Of a DNA stretch of 28,418 nt, positions 7,238 to 15,554 are shown in pieces (the first letter of the stretch is position 1; the number at the start of each line of letters is the position of its first letter). The DNA is from an uncultured Saprospiraceae bacterium. Lineage in GTDB: Bacteria; Bacteroidota; Bacteroidia; Chitinophagales; Saprospiraceae. The notes beneath the pieces are model-generated. The model made no database searches and was not told the origin of the DNA. It saw only the letters and a program-made list of their open reading frames with translations. A program made the position numbers and the translations under genes. Location: contig CALEYL010000045.1 in the NCBI GenBank assembly GCA_937926205.1, positions 1 through 28,418 of the forward strand. Reading direction: 5' to 3'.

Positions 7238-9238
7238 ATGACACAATCTCGTTGTTATATTTTTCAACTATTTTTTTTGATTCTTGTGCCGTGGCATTCA
7301 CAAGCTCAAAAAGCGGACAGTCTGTTGCGCATTTTCGGATACCCGAAAAATGACACTGCCGCTGTGCTTGCCTTGTATGATGCGGCCTATGAATTGGAGC
7401 AGGCGCAACCGCGAACAGCACTGGCTGTTTACCAAAAGGGAGCTTCCTGGAGTAAAGCTTTTGGCTATAACAATGGCGTGGGCAAAGGCTACAATTATGC
7501 AGGCATCGTTTGGTTTAGTATGGGTGAAGTTGACAGTGCGCTTGCCAACGCCCGGCTTTCATTGATTTATTTTAACCGGGCAGGCAACCTGCGCAGCTAT
7601 GCGGCAAGCCTCAACAACATTGGCAACTGTTATAATGTGTGGAATGACACGCCCGAAGCCATCCGGTATTATCAGCAAGCAAACGCCATTTACGAAAAGC
7701 TTGGCGATGGAAAAAACATCATCAGTAATTTGAACAATATTGGAATCCTGCTCACCCGAAGCGGTAATTTTGATCAGGCATCAAACTACCTGAACGAGGC
7801 TTTGGAACGTGCTCAACGCCTGCAATTTATTCCCGGCCTTGCCGATGTAAATATGAACCTTGGCACCCTGCAGGAAACCCGGCAGCAATATGAAGAAGCG
7901 CTGGTTTTTTTTCAGAACGCGGCCACGCATTATTCAGCATTGTCAGAAACGCCATATCTAGCAAACGCCCACAGCAATATGGGCTGGTGCCACAACCTGT
8001 TGGGGAATTACGACCAGGCTCTGACGAATTTGCGTGTGGCTGAACGGTTGCTGGATACGTTCAGTTTGCCGCGCGAAAAAGCAAATCTCGCCGCTAATTT
8101 CAGTGCTGTATACCTTAACCTTGGCAACTATGAGCGTGCCCGGGAGGTAGTATCAGGGGTGTTACCTGCTGCCGAAGCGGTTGGGGATTTTGTTTTGCAA
8201 AAGCGCATTTTGGAGCAGTTGGCCCTAAGTAGCGAAAAACTTGGGGATTTTTCTGCTGCTGCAACTTATTATCGCCGCTTGACGGAGGTATCCAGACAGG
8301 TTTTTGACACTGAAAAAAACAACCGCCTTCTAACATTGGAACGGCAGTATGCGACCGAACAAAAGGAACGGCGGATACTTGAACAAGAATTGCGCCTTCA
8401 AAGCCAAAATTCACAAAAACGCCTGATGCTAATCCTGTTTGGCGTATTACTCATTGCTGCATTAGCCGGAATAGGCTGGTTTCAGGGTCGTTTGCGCAAC
8501 AATCGACGTATCGCAGCCCAGCAAGCTGAACTCCAGAATCGTCGTATCCGTGAAATGGAACAGGAACAGAAATTATTAGCTGCCGGGGCCATGCTCGACG
8601 GACAGGAAGAAGAGCGCAAACGCATAGCCAAGGACCTGCATGACGGCCTGGGCGGACTGTTAAGTACCATCAAGCTGCACTTCAATGCCGTGCAGGAACA
8701 GGTGCGGCAGTTGGAAGCGCTCAAGGCATATCAGCGTGCCGGCGAGATGATTGACGATGCCTGCAACGAAGTGCGGCGTATCTCTCACAATATGATTCCC
8801 GGCGCTCTTGCAAGGTTTGGACTTATTGCTGCTTTGGAAGACCTCGCCGAAGACCTTCGCCACGGCACGAAACTTGACATTTCCATTCAAACCCTGCATT
8901 GGGAAGAACGGCTGGACGAAACCCGCGAATCCATGTTGTTCCGAATCGTGCAGGAGCTGTTATACAACGCTGTCAAACATGCCGAAGCTTCCAAAATATC
9001 CGTACAACTTGTCCGCAACGATCAAATGGTCACACTTACTGTGGAAGACAATGGCAAAGGTTTTGACCCTGAAAAAAGCTTGTTGTCGGGCGGCCTGGGG
9101 CTGAAAAGCGTAGAGTCAAGGGCGCGTTACCTCGGCGGGTCGGTACAATTCGATTCCATAGCAGGAAAAGGTACTTCGGTAACTGTACGCGTTCATAATT
9201 TTCAACCCCCGGAAATTTCAAATTCTATTCTTTCATAA
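7238..9238 (+). CDS. TPR-containing sensor histidine kinase (HisKA_3 type)
   Basis: Taken from ATG 7238 the protein has 666 aa; a TTG at 7193 would extend it but falls inside a promoter box. A signal-like segment occupies residues 5-24. Several TPR units follow to about residue 375 ('ASLNNIGNCYNVWNDTPEAI', 'NAHSNMGWCHNLLGNYDQAL'), presumably periplasmic. A transmembrane helix lies at about 396-416, then a coiled coil. The HisKA_3 box 'RKRIAKDLHDGLGGLLS' contains H468. The HATPase domain has the N box with N577 ('QELLYNAVKHA'), the G1 box 'DNGKGF' (D604) and 'GGLGLKSVESRARYLGG'. This is a NarX/DesK-like kinase that would phosphorylate a LuxR-type regulator; the one at 2574-3212 fits. Its last 37 bp overlap the convergent alkC-like gene. 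Confidence 0.92.
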   Translation: MTQSRCYIFQLFFLILVPWHSQAQKADSLLRIFGYPKNDTAAVLALYDAAYELEQAQPRTALAVYQKGASWSKAFGYNNGVGKGYNYAGIVWFSMGEVDSALANARLSLIYFNRAGNLRSYAASLNNIGNCYNVWNDTPEAIRYYQQANAIYEKLGDGKNIISNLNNIGILLTRSGNFDQASNYLNEALERAQRLQFIPGLADVNMNLGTLQETRQQYEEALVFFQNAATHYSALSETPYLANAHSNMGWCHNLLGNYDQALTNLRVAERLLDTFSLPREKANLAANFSAVYLNLGNYERAREVVSGVLPAAEAVGDFVLQKRILEQLALSSEKLGDFSAAATYYRRLTEVSRQVFDTEKNNRLLTLERQYATEQKERRILEQELRLQSQNSQKRLMLILFGVLLIAALAGIGWFQGRLRNNRRIAAQQAELQNRRIREMEQEQKLLAAGAMLDGQEEERKRIAKDLHDGLGGLLSTIKLHFNAVQEQVRQLEALKAYQRAGEMIDDACNEVRRISHNMIPGALARFGLIAALEDLAEDLRHGTKLDISIQTLHWEERLDETRESMLFRIVQELLYNAVKHAEASKISVQLVRNDQMVTLTVEDNGKGFDPEKSLLSGGLGLKSVESRARYLGGSVQFDSIAGKGTSVTVRVHNFQPPEISNSILS

Positions 9239-10311
9239 TCCTTACCATTCACCACGATTGTCAGCCGATGCAAGCCGGGATAGTGTTTTCGGGTCGTCAT
9301 GTTTTGAAAGGATTGTCTGCGACTGATGTGATACACCTGCCCTGGCAGATAGGTATTTTCAGTGATTTTGAACACCTTCCTGTTGTGTTTCCCGTTTGAT
9401 TTTAAATAATCTATGGCGTATTCGAGGCGCAGGTCGCAGGCGGTATCTCCGTTGTGTTGCAACTCGAAAGCAAACTCCAGTTGCGCTCCAATGGGAATGA
9501 CGTCATTGGTCAGTTTGAGGTTTCCAATTTGAACTCCCGCCATTTCCGACCAGCCAAACAATGCCAGCGCTTCGACATTGCCGCGCTTGAGCAGCGTGCG
9601 GCAGCCATGTTTTACAACCCAATCTGTTTCCGAACTTTGGCCAAGCCAGTTTTTTGCAAGGCGCAACACCAAATCCGGGTGATCCTTTGCGATGTCATTG
9701 AGGTTGTTGGCAACACTGCGGCGTACAAACTCTGAAGGGTCATTTTTCAAATTTTCAAGAATGGGCAAAATTGGCGTCGGATCTTTTTGCAAAGCATGCA
9801 GGGCCATCCCCCACGGCAAGCGGGGCCGGCATCCCTCGCTGGAAAAGCGGCGAACCGTGTGTTCCGGATGTTCTGACCAGGCCATCATCTGCTGCATCAC
9901 CAGTTCCGGATGAGCTTTAATGAAAGGCCTTACGGCAAATTCACAGCTGGCAAATTGTGTAATAAATTCCATTGCGCGCAGGGAAGCTTCAACATGAGGG
10001 GTACCGAACAGTTCTACAAATTCGGCAAAAAACATATATTCAAAACCATGATCGCTACGGCGGTTTTGGATCAAAACCGATATGATGTGGCCAATCGCAT
10101 CAAGCTGTTCATCGTAAGATCCCGGCAAAAGGCGGTGCAGTACGGCGGCTATGTGCTTCATACGTTGTTTCAGTTCGCGATCCGGCCAGGTTTCATCGTG
10201 CACAGCCCGTAGGAAGGCCTGTTGTTCAAAACCCGGCACAGCTTTTGCAAGGATTGAGGTAAAGTGCTCAAAAAAAGCAGGATTGTAAACGTCTTTGAGT
10301 AAAGCAGCCAT
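9202..10311 (-). CDS. AlkC-type DNA alkylation repair protein
   Basis: The 369-aa protein is largely helical with HEAT-like repeats over residues about 60-250. It carries the hallmark 'RRFSSEGCRPRLPWG' at 154-168 and 'PSEFVRRSVANNLNDIAKDH' further on, both typical of the AlkC/AlkD glycosylase superfamily. Residues about 265-369 form a beta-rich segment ('LEFAFELQHNGDTACDLRLE') that matches the Ig-like C-terminal domain known from AlkC, so AlkC is favoured over AlkD. These enzymes excise N3-alkylated adenine or cytosine without base flipping, in cytoplasmic base excision repair. The gene stands alone on the minus strand and its end overlaps the kinase gene by 37 bp, with no terminator between them. 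Confidence 0.88.
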   Translation of the reverse strand: MAALLKDVYNPAFFEHFTSILAKAVPGFEQQAFLRAVHDETWPDRELKQRMKHIAAVLHRLLPGSYDEQLDAIGHIISVLIQNRRSDHGFEYMFFAEFVELFGTPHVEASLRAMEFITQFASCEFAVRPFIKAHPELVMQQMMAWSEHPEHTVRRFSSEGCRPRLPWGMALHALQKDPTPILPILENLKNDPSEFVRRSVANNLNDIAKDHPDLVLRLAKNWLGQSSETDWVVKHGCRTLLKRGNVEALALFGWSEMAGVQIGNLKLTNDVIPIGAQLEFAFELQHNGDTACDLRLEYAIDYLKSNGKHNRKVFKITENTYLPGQVYHISRRQSFQNMTTRKHYPGLHRLTIVVNGKDYERIEFEISGG

Positions 10312-10333
10312 TTTTTTAGAGTTGGCAATTAAA

Positions 10334-10384
10334 CAGTTGACAGAAGTCGGGTTCGGCTAGGGCCAAGTGAATAACTGTCAACTG
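10334..10384. repeat. Spaced 10-bp inverted repeat CAGTTGACAG / CTGTCAACTG
   Basis: CAGTTGACAG at 10334-10343 and CTGTCAACTG at 10375-10384 are exact reverse complements 31 bp apart, between the divergent alkC-like gene and the TPR gene. The partial motif GTTGACAGAA recurs at 10447-10456. An operator is possible but not demonstrated. The rest of 10312-10583 holds a promoter-like box and no gene. Confidence 0.45.
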
Positions 10385-10396
10385 AACAGAATAGAC

Positions 10397-10404
10397 TATC
10401 TTTG
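10397..10404 (+). promoter_or_regulatory. Promoter -7 box (TATCTTTG) upstream of the TPR gene
   Basis: An exact TAnnTTTG match lies 180 bp before the ATG at 10584. It would imply a long 5' leader. No convincing -33 TTG is seen, and the CTGTCAACTG repeat arm sits where that element should be. Confidence 0.45.
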
Positions 10405-10583
10405 CACAAGCAATTTGGCAAAATCATTTTCCGTTACTATTTCTATGTTGACAGAACCAAATGCAGGTTGCCGTTGTCCTTTACTGTGAATACATGCAAG
10501 CGGAAAACTACTGATTTTCAACACTAACAGAAAAAAGATTCCCCTCGACACTAAATTGAGTAACCATAACGCCGAGTATAACT

Positions 10584-12308
10584 ATGAACATTTGGGTAAA
10601 ACTACTCTTTATCACCGGAACATTGCTTCTGACAGCAGGTGGTTTGCAAAAAATCCAGGCACAAAGCGGACAAGTTGAAGAAAAAACGGTCAACCTCGAA
10701 AAGCTCCTGATTGAAGCCAACCTGGAACGTTTGATGGGGAATTACGACAAATCCATCAAACTTTATGAAGATCTTCTGAAAGAGGACCCCGCCAACGATG
10801 CCGCCTATTACGAACTGGCGCGCCTTCACGACGTGAAAGGAACCGATGAAGAAGCGGTGCGTTTTGCAAAAAAAGCCGTTGAGTTGGCGCCTGAAAACCA
10901 TTGGTACCACCGTTTTCTTGCCGATATATACCAACAGGTTGGCCGGAATAAAGAGGCCGCTGCTGTTTATGAATACCTCGTCGGCAAATCGCCCAACGAA
11001 GAAGAATATTATTACAAATGGGCTTATTTCCTGATCAAAGCCAATGAAATCAGCAGGGCAATCAAAGTTTATGACGATCTGGAAAAGCGTACGGGGCTGA
11101 CTGATGAAATTGCCCGCCGCAAACATTCTTTGTATGTTGGCATTGGCGACAGCAAAAAAGCAGCGATAGAGCTGGAACGCCTGGTGCAGGCTTTCCCGCG
11201 CGAAATTGAAAACTACTACCTGCTGGCTGCCTATTATGAGCAGATAGGCGAAGCCAAACTGGCGGAAAATGTTTACAGAACCATCCTGAAAATCAACATC
11301 AACGATCCTAAAGCCAGTATTGCTCTGGCAGGTTCCGGTGAAACTGACGACGACGGGCGTTATCTGGCCTCTTTAAAAACAGTTTTTGCCCAGCCGGATG
11401 CCTCCATCGACTTTAAAATTGCGAAACTGTTGCCGTACATCAATAAAGTTGCAGATACAGGCGACAAAAACCTGGCTGCATCGGCCATTGAACTGACGGA
11501 AATTCTGGAGCAGGCACACCCCAATGAAGCAAAAGCTTATGCCGCGCATGCAGATTTGCTGTATTATTCCGGTCAGCGCGAGGCAGCCCTGACAAACTAC
11601 CAAAAAACCCTCGCTTTAGACGAAACGGTTTATTTGGTATGGGAGCAAACGTTGCGCATTCAGGCAGAATTAGGCGATTATGAGGCCTTGCTCGGCACCG
11701 CTGAAAAGGCCATGGATGTTTTCCCAAACAAAGCCTTCCTGTTTTACATGCACGGTGTGGCAGCATACGAACTGGGGCAATACACGCAATCCCTGGCCTC
11801 GCTCGATCAGGCATTGCTGATGTCGGGAAAAGATGGCCATTTGCAATTGGATACCCAGATTCAGCGGGGAAAAACCTATTCGGCAATCGGAAAAGCGGCG
11901 CCGTCCAATGAAGCTTTTGATGCGGCATTGGCTTTACATGCCAAATCGCCGGAAGCGCTGAGCGCTTACGCTTATTGCCTGGCCCTGCGTGGTGAAAATT
12001 TGGAACGCGCCAAAGAAATGGCAGCGATGGCAAACGATCTTGCACCCGAAAACCCCAAAATACAGGATGCTTACGGCTGGGTACTTTATCGTTCGAAAGA
12101 CCTGCAGGGAGCAAAAAAATGGATCAGCAAAGCCCTTGAGAACGGAGGTGAACACTATGCGCTGATCCTCGAACACTATGGAGATGTTTTGTATCTGCTG
12201 AAGGATACTGAAAATGCCATGCAATACTGGACAAAAGCAAAAGAAAAGGGCAGTCGCTCTAAAACATTGGATAAAAAAATAACAGATCGCCGTCTTTATG
12301 AACAATAG
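10584..12308 (+). CDS. Secreted/periplasmic TPR protein
   Basis: The 574-aa protein has an N-terminal signal sequence (residues 1-27, ending 'QKIQAQ') and is otherwise an array of TPR units, for example 'NYDKSIKLYEDLLKEDPAND', 'EEAVRFAKKAVELAPENHWY' and 'NLERAKEMAAMANDLAPENP'. TPR arrays are protein-binding scaffolds. In many Bacteroidota this gene stands directly before a DUF4292 lipoprotein and an EnvC-like protein, as here; the stop overlaps the next start by 11 bp (ATG at 12298), indicating translational coupling. The context suggests a periplasmic scaffold linked to envelope or cell-wall functions. No enzymatic domain is visible. Confidence 0.88.
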   Translation: MNIWVKLLFITGTLLLTAGGLQKIQAQSGQVEEKTVNLEKLLIEANLERLMGNYDKSIKLYEDLLKEDPANDAAYYELARLHDVKGTDEEAVRFAKKAVELAPENHWYHRFLADIYQQVGRNKEAAAVYEYLVGKSPNEEEYYYKWAYFLIKANEISRAIKVYDDLEKRTGLTDEIARRKHSLYVGIGDSKKAAIELERLVQAFPREIENYYLLAAYYEQIGEAKLAENVYRTILKININDPKASIALAGSGETDDDGRYLASLKTVFAQPDASIDFKIAKLLPYINKVADTGDKNLAASAIELTEILEQAHPNEAKAYAAHADLLYYSGQREAALTNYQKTLALDETVYLVWEQTLRIQAELGDYEALLGTAEKAMDVFPNKAFLFYMHGVAAYELGQYTQSLASLDQALLMSGKDGHLQLDTQIQRGKTYSAIGKAAPSNEAFDAALALHAKSPEALSAYAYCLALRGENLERAKEMAAMANDLAPENPKIQDAYGWVLYRSKDLQGAKKWISKALENGGEHYALILEHYGDVLYLLKDTENAMQYWTKAKEKGSRSKTLDKKITDRRLYEQ

Positions 12309-13077
12309 AACATTTTCGTTCGCCTGCCTGCTTGCATTGTTGCTGCCTTTGAGTGCCTGTCATTCCTCAAAAGTAAAACCCGGTAGCGGTACCGGTCTCA
12401 AAGAAGACACACCGGAAGCCATGATGGATCAGCTCATCCGCAATCAACTCTATGCGGAGTGGCTGGATGCCAGAGCAAAGATCACTTACAACGATGGTTA
12501 TACCTCTGTTTCGGCCAATGCCAGCATCAAAATGCGCAAAGACAGTGTGTTGTGGATTTCCGTAAAAAAGCTGGGCTTTGAAGTTGCGCGCATGCAGGTT
12601 ACGCGCGATTCGGTTTATATCCTCGATCGCCTGAACAATCAATATGCCGTCAAGGATTTGCACTACATCGAAACAACGCTGAATATGCCTGCCAACCTGC
12701 AAATGCTCCAGGCTTTTGTGTTGGGAAATCCAGTGTTTTTTACCCGAAAAAACCTGCAAATGGAAACTGGTGAAAAAACCTACCACCTCTGGGGGAAAGA
12801 CGAGCAGCGGGAAAATCATTTCTGGATGAACCGCCAGAAACTCGTGCTGGAAAAAACCAGCCTGGCCGATGAGCGGGCAGGTCGTAATCTGGCGCTCGAA
12901 CTAAAGGAAAATGCTGATTTATCTGGCAATCAAAATTTTTCCTATCTTCGTCAATTAGAACTAAACAGCCGCGAAAGTGGTAAAATAAACGCGGAAATCA
13001 GTTTTTCATCGGTTGAAATCAACAACCCAATTGAGATACGTTTTGAGATACCCGAAAGATATACACGCATGGATTAG
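12298..13077 (+). CDS. DUF4292-family lipoprotein
   Basis: The 259-aa protein begins with a lipoprotein signal: hydrophobic 'LLALLLPLSAC' with lipobox cysteine C21. The rest is predicted beta-rich with short amphipathic strands ('WISVKKLGFEVARMQVTRDS', 'VYILDRLNNQYAVKDL'), which fits the DUF4292 family; its fold resembles LolA/LolB-type lipid-binding barrels, so a role in outer membrane biogenesis is a reasonable inference. The start overlaps the TPR gene by 11 bp. The downstream EnvC-like reading frame is already open inside its 3' end. Confidence 0.82.
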   Translation: MNNRTFSFACLLALLLPLSACHSSKVKPGSGTGLKEDTPEAMMDQLIRNQLYAEWLDARAKITYNDGYTSVSANASIKMRKDSVLWISVKKLGFEVARMQVTRDSVYILDRLNNQYAVKDLHYIETTLNMPANLQMLQAFVLGNPVFFTRKNLQMETGEKTYHLWGKDEQRENHFWMNRQKLVLEKTSLADERAGRNLALELKENADLSGNQNFSYLRQLELNSRESGKINAEISFSSVEINNPIEIRFEIPERYTRMD

Positions 13078-14287
13078 GCTTACCAGCCGCATCCTTTTTC
13101 TGATGTTGTTCCTGCTTCTGGCGCTGCCTGTCGTTTTTTCGCAAAATCGCCGCGAACTGGAAGACAAGCGAAAGAATTTATTGCGTGAGATTGACAAAAC
13201 CAGCACCCTGCTCAACAAAACCAAAGAAACCAAAGCTGCCAATCTTAACCGATACCTTGCCTTGCAGTCGCAGATAAAAAAACGGCAACAGGTTATCCAT
13301 ACCCTTCAGGATGAGATCGAACACGCTGAAGCAGGCATTCAGCGGGCCCAGGAGGTTACAGCTGCCCTTGCTCAGGACATTGAACAACTCCGGAAAGACT
13401 ACGCCGCTCTGTTGCGCCGTGCCTACCGCATGCAGCAACACCAAAGCGGTTTGCTGTTCATTTTCTCCGCATCCAGCTTAAACGATGCCTTTCAACGTTG
13501 GCAATACCTGCGCCAATATGAACGACACCGCCGTCGTCAGGCGGCGCTCATTCAGGAAACCAGCGCTGCACTCAACGCCCGGGCAGCTCAATTGGAACGC
13601 CGCATTCAGGAAAAACAACAGTTACTGGGAACGCAGCAGCAACAACGGGAGTTCTTAGGTAAGGAAATGGAAGATAAAGACCGAACCATCCAAAATCTGA
13701 AAAAAGACGAAGGCAAACTGGCTGCTCAACTGGAAAAACACCAGAAATCGCATCAAAAACTGAACGATGCCATCGAATGGGTCATCCGGGAAGAAGTCAG
13801 CAAAAAGAAACAAGCCGCCCGGAATCCGGAAACACTGAAATCATTCAGCGCCAAAGCATCGGCTCCTGAAGATGAACCGGACGACGCATCTTCGCTTTTT
13901 TTCAGAAGCAAAGGCAAGCTGCCCTGGCCGGTTTCGGGTGGAAGCATTGTTCGTAGTTTCGGTCAACAACCCCATCCAACGCTCAAAAATGTACAGACCA
14001 CCAACAATGGTGTCGACATTCGAGCTGCTTCGAAGGCAGCTGTGTCGGTAGTTTTTGAAGGTAAAGTCGTAGGCATACAATTTATCCCCGGCTATAAAAA
14101 TACAGTCGTGGTACAACACGAACATTATTACACCGTTTATTCCAATCTTCAGGAGGTCGCAGTGAGCAAGGGGGACCGAGTGTACGCAGGACAAAGCATT
14201 GGAACACTGAGCAACGAGACACCCGATTTACACTTCGAGGTTTGGCGGGAAAAAAAGCGCCAGAATCCTGTATATTGGCTTAAATAA
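13013..14287 (+). CDS. EnvC-like protein with degenerate LytM (M23) domain
   Basis: Up to 424 aa: a signal-anchor segment ('RILFLMLFLLLALPVVFSQ'), a long coiled coil over about residues 45-265, and a C-terminal LytM/M23 fold (about 305-424). This is the layout of EnvC-family murein hydrolase activators. The zinc site looks broken: the HxxxD motif reads N331-N-G-V-D335, and the HxH motif reads D405-L-H407. It probably activates amidases rather than cutting peptidoglycan itself, as known for E. coli EnvC. The start is unresolved: TTG 13013 overlaps the DUF4292 gene by 65 bp, TTG 13043 by 35 bp, and ATG 13103 would leave a signal peptide without a charged n-region. hflX follows after 36 bp. Confidence 0.85.
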   Translation: MKSTTQLRYVLRYPKDIHAWIRLTSRILFLMLFLLLALPVVFSQNRRELEDKRKNLLREIDKTSTLLNKTKETKAANLNRYLALQSQIKKRQQVIHTLQDEIEHAEAGIQRAQEVTAALAQDIEQLRKDYAALLRRAYRMQQHQSGLLFIFSASSLNDAFQRWQYLRQYERHRRRQAALIQETSAALNARAAQLERRIQEKQQLLGTQQQQREFLGKEMEDKDRTIQNLKKDEGKLAAQLEKHQKSHQKLNDAIEWVIREEVSKKKQAARNPETLKSFSAKASAPEDEPDDASSLFFRSKGKLPWPVSGGSIVRSFGQQPHPTLKNVQTTNNGVDIRAASKAAVSVVFEGKVVGIQFIPGYKNTVVVQHEHYYTVYSNLQEVAVSKGDRVYAGQSIGTLSNETPDLHFEVWREKKRQNPVYWLK

Positions 14288-14323
14288 TGCAAGGACAAAA
14301 ACAACTAAGCTAAGGCACCAAAA

Positions 14324-15541
14324 ATGGCAAAAGACTGGAATATTGGAGACGAGCAGAAGAAGGGGATACGCCGGGAGACGGAATATGCGGTGCTGGTAGG
14401 GATTATTCATCAACAGCAAAGTGAAGCCCAGGCACACGAATATTTGGACGAGCTTGAGTTTCTTGCCCTTACGGCCGGAGCGCAAACCACCAAACGCTTT
14501 CTGCAAAAAGTAGTTCACCCCGATTCACGCACCTTTATCGGCCGTGGAAAAGTAGAAGAAATTGCGGCATACATCGAGCGCAACGAAAACATCAATATGG
14601 TCATTTTCGACGATGACCTGAGTGGCAAACAAACCAACGCACTGGAGGAAGCCCTCAAAGTCAAGATTATTGACCGAAGCACGCTCATCCTCGATATTTT
14701 TGCCAGCCGGGCCCAGACAGCTCAGGCCAAAACCCAGGTTGAGCTTGCCCAGATGCAGTACCTCCTGCCTCGATTGCGGGGTCTCTGGACTCACCTGGAG
14801 CGGCAACGCGGTGGTATTGGCATGCGTGGTCCGGGGGAAAAAGAAATTGAAACCGACCGACGCATTGTGCGCGAAAAAATCGCTTTGCTGAAAAAGAAAC
14901 TGGAAAAAATTGATCAGCAAAACGCCACCCAGCGCAAAAACAGAGGCGAATTCATCCGTGTGGCCCTTGTCGGCTATACAAACGTTGGGAAATCAACCCT
15001 GATGAACCTACTGAGCAAATCGGAAGTTTTTGCAGAAGACAAGCTTTTTGCTACTTTAGACACCACAGTTCGCAAAGTCGTATTCGACAGCATGCCTTTC
15101 CTGCTTTCCGATACCGTTGGATTCATTCGCAAACTTCCCCATCACCTGATAGAAAGTTTTAAATCTACGCTTGATGAAGTTCGTGAAAGCGATATCCTGC
15201 TCCATGTGGTTGACATTGACCACCCTCAGCACGAAGACCACATCCGTACCGTCAATCAAACGCTTAAGGAACTGGAGGCCGGCGACAAACCTACTTTGTT
15301 TATTTTCAACAAAATAGACCTGTATCGCACGCGCAATTACGAACCTTTTATCGACGAAGAAGCCAAAGCAGAAATTGAGGAAGGTTTGCGCGGCAGCCTG
15401 AAACACCTCTTCCAGCACGATAATATTTTTGTATCTGCCAAAACAAAAGAAAACATCGACACCCTTCGCGATGTTATACAGCAAATGGTGCGCAAACAAT
15501 ACATGATCCGTTACCCTTATCAGGCAAAACAGTGGGTATAA
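14324..15541 (+). CDS. hflX: GTPase HflX
   Basis: The 405-aa protein shows the HflX N-terminal nucleotide-binding domain ('GRGKVEEIAAYI', 'DDLSGKQTNALEEAL', 'DRSTLILDIFASRAQTAQAK'), the glycine-rich linker 'RGGIGMRGPGEKEIETDRR' and a G domain: G1 'GYTNVGKST' (217-225), G3 'DTVGF' (263-267), G4 'NKID' (329-332) and a G5-like 'SAKT'. HflX binds the 50S subunit and splits or rescues stalled ribosomes during stress in the cytoplasm. It lies 36 bp after the EnvC-like gene and 14 bp before the M29 aminopeptidase gene, so it is probably part of a longer operon. Confidence 0.96.
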   Translation: MAKDWNIGDEQKKGIRRETEYAVLVGIIHQQQSEAQAHEYLDELEFLALTAGAQTTKRFLQKVVHPDSRTFIGRGKVEEIAAYIERNENINMVIFDDDLSGKQTNALEEALKVKIIDRSTLILDIFASRAQTAQAKTQVELAQMQYLLPRLRGLWTHLERQRGGIGMRGPGEKEIETDRRIVREKIALLKKKLEKIDQQNATQRKNRGEFIRVALVGYTNVGKSTLMNLLSKSEVFAEDKLFATLDTTVRKVVFDSMPFLLSDTVGFIRKLPHHLIESFKSTLDEVRESDILLHVVDIDHPQHEDHIRTVNQTLKELEAGDKPTLFIFNKIDLYRTRNYEPFIDEEAKAEIEEGLRGSLKHLFQHDNIFVSAKTKENIDTLRDVIQQMVRKQYMIRYPYQAKQWV

Positions 15542-15554
15542 ATCCCCCAACTTT

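Noticed and set aside
10445..10489. 14-codon frame in the leader of the TPR gene (ATGTTGACAGAA...TGA)
   Set aside because: A possible leader peptide, but without ribosome-binding signal, codon bias or attenuator hairpins; this length occurs by chance.
11440..12114. 224-codon minus-strand frame opposite the TPR gene
   Set aside because: Antisense shadow of a well-supported TPR protein; its composition (rich in Pro, Arg, His) is not that of a normal protein.
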